Positions 7,597-11,226 of a stretch of 11,226 nucleotides of DNA are shown in pieces. The stretch is from Nitrososphaerales archaeon TH5893 (GTDB lineage Archaea; Thermoproteota; Nitrososphaeria; Nitrososphaerales; Nitrososphaeraceae), in NCBI GenBank assembly GCA_014523685.1, contig JAATVT010000004.1, positions 1 to 11,226 on the forward strand, given 5' to 3'. The stretch's first letter is position 1, and every line of letters starts with the position of its first letter. Below the pieces are notes generated by a model. It was not told the DNA's origin. It saw nothing but the letters and a program-made list of their open reading frames with translations, and searched no databases. Made by a program: the position numbers and the translations under genes.

Positions 7597-8643
7597 ATGA
7601 AGATTGCGGTCGTAGGAATTGGGGTTGCAGGGGCATATCTGATGGACAGGCTCAGCCAAGATCATGACAACAGCGTAATGGGATTTGAAAGAATGCATGA
7701 ATCACAACATGACGCGGTGTGTGCGTGGGCAACTTCTAAGAATGTGATGTCGGATCTGGCAAAAAACTGTGGTCTAAACTTTGAAGAGTACATAATGCAT
7801 AGCGGGAAACACATGAAAGTAGATTTGAAAGATATCCGTACTGCTGACAAAGGCGAAAATTACATAGATATCGAGCTAAATGGTATGGTTATCTACGATA
7901 AGTTAAAGTTAATTCGCGACATGATTAAGGGAACTACGATTGAATTTGGTAGAGTACCCAGAAAAGATAGTCTTGAGGCGGATTTTGATATTATTATTGA
8001 TTCTACTGGATTCCACCGGAATTATCTTCCAAAACCCAAGGAGGAATTTTGGATCCCCTGTATACAATATAAGGTAAAGTATGAATTAAATAAGACACCA
8101 TTTGATGACTTATATCTCAGGGCTTTCCCTTCAATGGCAGGATATTTTTGGTACTTTCCTCTTGGAAATGGGTATGCCCACATAGGAGCAGGTGATTTCG
8201 AACGCAAACAAAATAATAAGTTTGTCGAAGATTTTTTGAAACGCTATAAGTGTCAGATTATAAAAAAAGTTGGAAGACCTGTACGAATTAGCCCCCCAAA
8301 GAATTGTGAACCATTTACAGATCGCAATAAAGTCGTCGGGGTAGGTGAATCCATCGGAACAGTATATCCTTTACTTGGAGAGGGAATAATTCCTTCAACA
8401 TGGTGTGCAAATATGTTGGTTCAAAACTTGCATGATAGGGAAAACTACAGAAGGGAGGTGTTGAAAAAATTTGAAATTTATTCTACAGTATTTAATTTTA
8501 TCCGGTCAAAAATATATCACAAGTTCAATTTTCTGAAAGATTCGTATAAATTACTAAAGATCTATAATCATATGAAAAAGGAAGAAGATCGTTACGGCAT
8601 GAAGGTTCGAATGACAGACATGATCAAGATTTCAAAAATATAG
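7597..8643 (+). CDS. FAD-dependent oxidoreductase, geranylgeranyl reductase family
   Basis: Flavoprotein of 348 residues, shorter than the roughly 400 of typical archaeal geranylgeranyl reductases. These enzymes saturate isoprenoid double bonds in membrane lipids or quinone tails at the membrane surface. Evidence: a dinucleotide-binding fold from residue 1 (MKIAVVGIGVAGAYL, GxGxxG at 7-12) with Glu31 ending the second strand; a cysteine at 42 in AVCAWATS, where the family has its conserved Cys; the hallmark GYFWYFP at 182-188; and GESIGTVYPLLGEGI at 250-264, matching the family's GDAAG...P..GEGI flavin motif but with Glu instead of Asp. The C-terminus from about 290 is basic and rich in aromatic residues (FIRSKIYHKFNF). 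Start: ATG 7597 fits the fold and the TATA box; the upstream TTG 7567 does not. The actual substrate (lipid, menaquinone, other) cannot be told from sequence; no lipid gene is adjacent. A T-run follows. Confidence 0.82.
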   Translation: MKIAVVGIGVAGAYLMDRLSQDHDNSVMGFERMHESQHDAVCAWATSKNVMSDLAKNCGLNFEEYIMHSGKHMKVDLKDIRTADKGENYIDIELNGMVIYDKLKLIRDMIKGTTIEFGRVPRKDSLEADFDIIIDSTGFHRNYLPKPKEEFWIPCIQYKVKYELNKTPFDDLYLRAFPSMAGYFWYFPLGNGYAHIGAGDFERKQNNKFVEDFLKRYKCQIIKKVGRPVRISPPKNCEPFTDRNKVVGVGESIGTVYPLLGEGIIPSTWCANMLVQNLHDRENYRREVLKKFEIYSTVFNFIRSKIYHKFNFLKDSYKLLKIYNHMKKEEDRYGMKVRMTDMIKISKI

Positions 8644-8646
8644 AGG

Positions 8647-8653
8647 TTTTTTT
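8647..8653 (+). terminator. T-run terminator after the reductase gene
   Basis: Seven T beginning four bases after the stop codon of the flavoprotein gene. This is a typical archaeal U-run termination signal, and it separates that gene from the prefoldin transcript. Confidence 0.55.
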
Positions 8654-8718
8654 CCCGGTATTAAGCTGGGTAATGGTGTGATTTCGAGATATTTCATTCT
8701 ACATCTTCTATTCACAAT

Positions 8719-8727
8719 AATTATAAG
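8719..8727 (+). promoter_or_regulatory. TATA box for the prefoldin-ftsY-argF cluster
   Basis: AATTATAAG, centred near 8723. Adding the usual 26 bases puts the first transcribed base at about 8749-8750, exactly on the third in-frame ATG of the prefoldin gene. That predicts a leaderless message and decides the start codon. Confidence 0.5.
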
Positions 8728-8749
8728 ATAGGTTTGGAAAATGATGTTA

Positions 8750-9235
8750 ATGAGCAAGGAAACTAATCCCCAGCAGAATGGCGCTGTTCAACAAAGAATT
8801 AACGAAATGGTCCAACAATCCAGAATACTTGAAGCATACATGAATGACATAGTTGCCAAGGAAGCTACCGCATTTAGATTGATCGAAGAGGCGCGGCTTG
8901 CATCAGCAGCTCTACATGGTATAGTGGCCGATAATCAGACTGAAGCATTGGTACCTGTCGGGATTGGAGTTTATATGAGGGCATTGGTTCCACCCATAGA
9001 TAAACTTCTGGTAAATGTTGGAGCTGGAACAAGCGTAGAAAAAAGCAAACAGGATACGATTAACTATGTTGAGGCAAGGATCAAAGAGTTTGAAGTTGTC
9101 TCACGACAACTTGCAGATCAGAAACAACAAATAGAATTGCGAATGGCTCAAATTCAGGAACAGGTTAATCAATTACTGCAACAGTCATCTGGCGTACGAC
9201 AGGGCAACTTGGGTACTGGGTCGTCCACAAGATAG
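8750..9235 (+). CDS. pfdA: Prefoldin subunit alpha
   Basis: Alpha subunit of the prefoldin hexamer (two alpha, four beta), the cytosolic jellyfish-shaped holder that passes unfolded chains to the thermosome. About 161 residues, slightly long for the family. It shows the two-coiled-coil plan: a first helix to about residue 55 (rich in Gln, Glu and Ala heptads), a beta-hairpin region with LVPVGIGVYMRALV and KLLVNVGAGTSVEKS, and a second long helix ending in AQIQEQVNQLLQQ. VPVGIGVY and VNVGAGTSVEK are alpha-type signatures; beta subunits lack the second hairpin. The tail is a flexible, Gly/Ser-rich SSGVRQGNLGTGSSTR. Start: ATGs at 8741, 8744 and 8750 are possible; I prefer 8750 on TATA spacing. 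ftsY follows 92 bases later without an obvious terminator, so co-transcription is likely. This order links folding and targeting of new proteins. Confidence 0.93.
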   Translation: MSKETNPQQNGAVQQRINEMVQQSRILEAYMNDIVAKEATAFRLIEEARLASAALHGIVADNQTEALVPVGIGVYMRALVPPIDKLLVNVGAGTSVEKSKQDTINYVEARIKEFEVVSRQLADQKQQIELRMAQIQEQVNQLLQQSSGVRQGNLGTGSSTR

Positions 9236-9260
9236 GTATCTCATTAAGCAATCTGTCGTG

Positions 9261-9297
9261 ACTAATTACATAATAATAAGAAAAATGATTAATTAGT
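9261..9297. repeat. Inverted repeat between prefoldin and ftsY
   Basis: ACTAATTA at 9261-9268 and its exact complement TAATTAGT at 9290-9297, separated by 21 A-rich bases. In the transcript it could fold as an eight-pair AT hairpin upstream of the ftsY ribosome site; in DNA it could be an operator. No T-run follows, so termination is unlikely. Confidence 0.4.
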
Positions 9298-9314
9298 GAA
9301 TTCAAAATTATGTT

Positions 9315-9318
9315 GAGG
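9315..9318 (+). promoter_or_regulatory. Ribosome binding site of ftsY
   Basis: GAGG (in TTGAGGAT) nine bases before ATG 9328. It is the clearest Shine-Dalgarno-like motif in the window, where other genes appear leaderless or overlapping. Its presence fits ftsY being translated from the interior of a longer prefoldin message. Confidence 0.5.
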
Positions 9319-9327
9319 ATATAACAT

Positions 9328-10995
9328 ATGTTCGACCAACTCAGGAAAGCATTTTCAAACGCTGCAAGAAGCATTGTTCAAAAAGAGCTTACCGAGAAGG
9401 ATATTGACAATATACTATCCGACTTGGAAATTGCCTTATTGCAGAGTGACATCGCCCAAGAAGCTATCGATGATCTAGTTGTAAAATTAAAAGAAAATTT
9501 AGTTGGCATAAGAGTCGAGAAAGGACAGAACGTCGAGGATATTATCAATATCAAATTCCGAAATTCCATTGTCGAACTATTTTCAGAGGCAGGGGATCTT
9601 GATCTTTTGAAGGAGATCGAAGTAAAGAAAGAGAAGAAAACTGGGCCCTTTGTAATTGTTTTCCTAGGGATTAATGGAACTGGTAAGACCACTACGGTAG
9701 CAAAAGTGGCTCATCTTCTACGAAAAAATAACGTGTCCGTCGTGTTAGCAGCGGGCGATACACACCGTGCTGGAGCTATAGAACAACTTTCTCGACATGC
9801 CGAAAGATTATCGCTAAAAGTGATCACTCAGAGGTATGGAGCAGATCCTTCTGCAGTTGGAAGAGATGCAATAGATTATGCCAAAAAACACCATATAGAC
9901 GTGGTTTTGGTTGATACGGCAGGGCGAATGCAAACTGCCAAGAACCTAATGGACGAGATTAGTAAGATAGTGAGGGTAGTCAAACCAGATATTAAATTAT
10001 TTGTAGGTGATGCTTTGGCCGGCAATGACACGATAAATCAGGCTAGAGAATTTTTTCAGTATACTAATTTTGACGGTGCTTTGCTTACAAAAATTGATGC
10101 TGACGCGAAGGGAGGGGCTGCAATTTCAATTGTGCATATCACCTCGAAACCAATAATTTTTCTAGGAGTTGGTCAGGGCTATGACGATTTAGTTTCCTTT
10201 GACGCTGAGAGATTCATAGATTCCATTTTCAGGGATACGCCTCTGGCTGATGCCCAGACTAAAATTCCGTATCCTTTCAGTGAAAGAGGTCAATCAATTC
10301 ACAGTTTGGTTGAAAATAGACAGCAGTTGGAAAACCCAAGAACACAAGAACTAACTAAGGAAGTAACTATGTCCAGTGATGAGTCTGCTCAACTAGGAGA
10401 TATCAATATTGAAAAAGAAAAACAAAGAATAAGCCAGAGTCAGCAAGGACTGGGCAATTCTGCATCTTCACCGAGTTTAGAAAATGTGTCTACAGCTCCA
10501 GATAATACACAGGAAGAGGGGTTGTCTACTGGAACGGAAAAACATGCATATGAAGAAAAGGACAAAGAAATCATGAATACTCAGGCAGATCATTTGGTTG
10601 AGCGTGAACAAGACCCTAACTCTTCATTCTCCACCCACTCAATCATAGCTAAAACAGATCATCCTGACAATGTCAATAGCTATGAGGAAAAAAATAAGAA
10701 GACCAGGTTTGGGGGATTATTGAGTAAATGGAAAAAAACTAGGAATGAACAAAAGGAAAACTTAGCAAGAGACCGTAGTGAGAAAGAAGATGGACAAAAA
10801 GGAAATGTGGATGTAGTAGGGGAATCTAAAAGCAAATATGAAAATAAAGATAAAGATGAATTGGACTACAACAAGAGTCATTCAGGGGGAGAGCAGGAAA
10901 CCAAAAGAAGGAATCACCATGAGAACAAAGATAAGGATGATGAAGATGACATAGTGTACCTTTCAAATGAAGACATCGAAGACATGCTTAAGTAA
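9328..10995 (+). CDS. ftsY: Signal recognition particle receptor FtsY with long charged C-terminal tail
   Basis: SRP receptor GTPase: it docks ribosome-SRP complexes at the membrane and, with Ffh/SRP54, hydrolyses GTP to release the nascent chain to SecYEG. The 555 residues start directly with the helical N domain (about 1-100). The G domain follows: P-loop GINGTGKTTT from 114, DTHRAG at 144-149, DTAGR at 196-200, TKID at 254-257, and the closing helix GQGYDDLVSFDAERFIDSIF, ending near 303. There is no acidic A domain in front, where bacterial and many archaeal FtsY proteins carry one. Instead residues 304-555 form a low-complexity tail of Glu, Lys, Asp, Gln, Ser and Asn, with a basic patch containing FGGLLSKWKK at 461-470, ENKDKD repeated at 505-510 and 532-537, and a final NEDIEDMLK. 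The core is complete and surely active. The role of the tail is unknown; membrane or SRP contact is my inference. Confidence 0.95.
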   Translation: MFDQLRKAFSNAARSIVQKELTEKDIDNILSDLEIALLQSDIAQEAIDDLVVKLKENLVGIRVEKGQNVEDIINIKFRNSIVELFSEAGDLDLLKEIEVKKEKKTGPFVIVFLGINGTGKTTTVAKVAHLLRKNNVSVVLAAGDTHRAGAIEQLSRHAERLSLKVITQRYGADPSAVGRDAIDYAKKHHIDVVLVDTAGRMQTAKNLMDEISKIVRVVKPDIKLFVGDALAGNDTINQAREFFQYTNFDGALLTKIDADAKGGAAISIVHITSKPIIFLGVGQGYDDLVSFDAERFIDSIFRDTPLADAQTKIPYPFSERGQSIHSLVENRQQLENPRTQELTKEVTMSSDESAQLGDINIEKEKQRISQSQQGLGNSASSPSLENVSTAPDNTQEEGLSTGTEKHAYEEKDKEIMNTQADHLVEREQDPNSSFSTHSIIAKTDHPDNVNSYEEKNKKTRFGGLLSKWKKTRNEQKENLARDRSEKEDGQKGNVDVVGESKSKYENKDKDELDYNKSHSGGEQETKRRNHHENKDKDDEDDIVYLSNEDIEDMLK

Positions 10996-11226
10996 TAAAA
11001 ATTTTTTAAGTTTACTAGATGTAAATTCAGAAGAAATCATTTCAATCCTTGAACTAGCTGAAAAGTTCAAGAAAAAAAAGAGAAAAAGTAGATGGCACGA
11101 TCAAGCGCTTAAGGGTAAAGTCCTAGGCATGATTTTCCAAAAACCATCGACTAGGACAAGAGTCAGTTTTGAAGCTGGGATGTACCAAATGGGGGGAAAC
11201 GTGGTTTATATGGATTCAAACAATAC
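10967..11226 (+). CDS. argF: Ornithine carbamoyltransferase, N-terminal part (runs off window)
   Basis: Transfers the carbamoyl group from carbamoyl phosphate to ornithine to make citrulline in arginine synthesis, in the cytoplasm. Only the first 86 codons are visible. The reading frame gives NFLSLLDVNSEEIISILELA, the standard first helix of the family, a lysine-rich linker, then KGKVLGMIFQKPSTRTRVSF with the carbamoyl-phosphate-binding STRTR at residues 61-65 (11147-11161), and GMYQMGGNVVYMDSNN. STRTR followed by SFE and MGGNVVYMD fits ornithine rather than aspartate transferase, though a relative such as another carbamoyltransferase is not fully excluded without the C-terminal SMG-type loop. 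The start is set at ATG 10967, the only ATG, GTG or TTG in this frame between the ftsY 3' end and the first helix. This overlaps ftsY by 29 bases and has no Shine-Dalgarno motif, suggesting translational coupling. Confidence 0.9.
   Translation, partial: MKTSKTCLSNKNFLSLLDVNSEEIISILELAEKFKKKKRKSRWHDQALKGKVLGMIFQKPSTRTRVSFEAGMYQMGGNVVYMDSNN

Noticed and set aside
9378..9692. A 104-codon open frame antisense to ftsY
   Set aside because: Lies wholly within the conserved GTPase coding region; Ser/Phe-rich composition typical of an antisense shadow.

Overview
The window is AT-rich archaeal chromosome, most likely from the Nitrososphaerota (Thaumarchaeota; a Nitrososphaera/Nitrosocosmicus-like lineage is my guess). 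The evidence is archaeal-type AlaRS and LeuRS, prefoldin alpha, an FtsY with an archaeal-style GTPase core, a geranylgeranyl-reductase-like flavoprotein, TATA-box promoters with almost no leader, and T-run terminators. The phylum call is inferred from gene content and sequence style. No marker such as amo lies in the window.

Layout. Bases 1-4865 (+): the 3' part of alaS, then leuS, overlapping by 4 bases. Bases 4888-5115 (-): a 75-residue two-helix membrane protein, convergent with leuS. Bases 5116-5549: no intact gene I trust, but what looks like a decayed small zinc-motif ORF (one frameshift, five in-frame stops) and a perfect-armed palindrome. Bases 5550-6893 (-): a secreted or anchored ABC sugar-binding protein with no permease or ATPase gene beside it. 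Bases 7177-7341 (-): a tiny zinc-ribbon protein followed by a T-rich terminator. Bases 7597-8643 (+): an FAD-dependent geranylgeranyl-reductase-family protein with its own TATA box. Bases 8750-11226 (+): a housekeeping cluster of prefoldin alpha, ftsY, and the start of argF, which runs off the window.

How the genes work together. alaS/leuS (tRNA charging) and prefoldin/ftsY (folding and membrane targeting of new proteins) are translation and proteostasis genes. argF is arginine biosynthesis that apparently rides on ftsY, overlapping it by 29 bases. The stretch between about 4.9 and 8.6 kb is accessory in feel: small, lineage-restricted or orphan genes on alternating strands with individual promoters.

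I found no mobile element, CRISPR array, tRNA or rRNA, and no clear new multi-gene system. The most interesting points are the roughly 250-residue charged C-terminal tail of FtsY, with a possible amphipathic membrane-binding segment inside it, the orphan sugar-binding protein, and the decayed ORF at 5249-5507.
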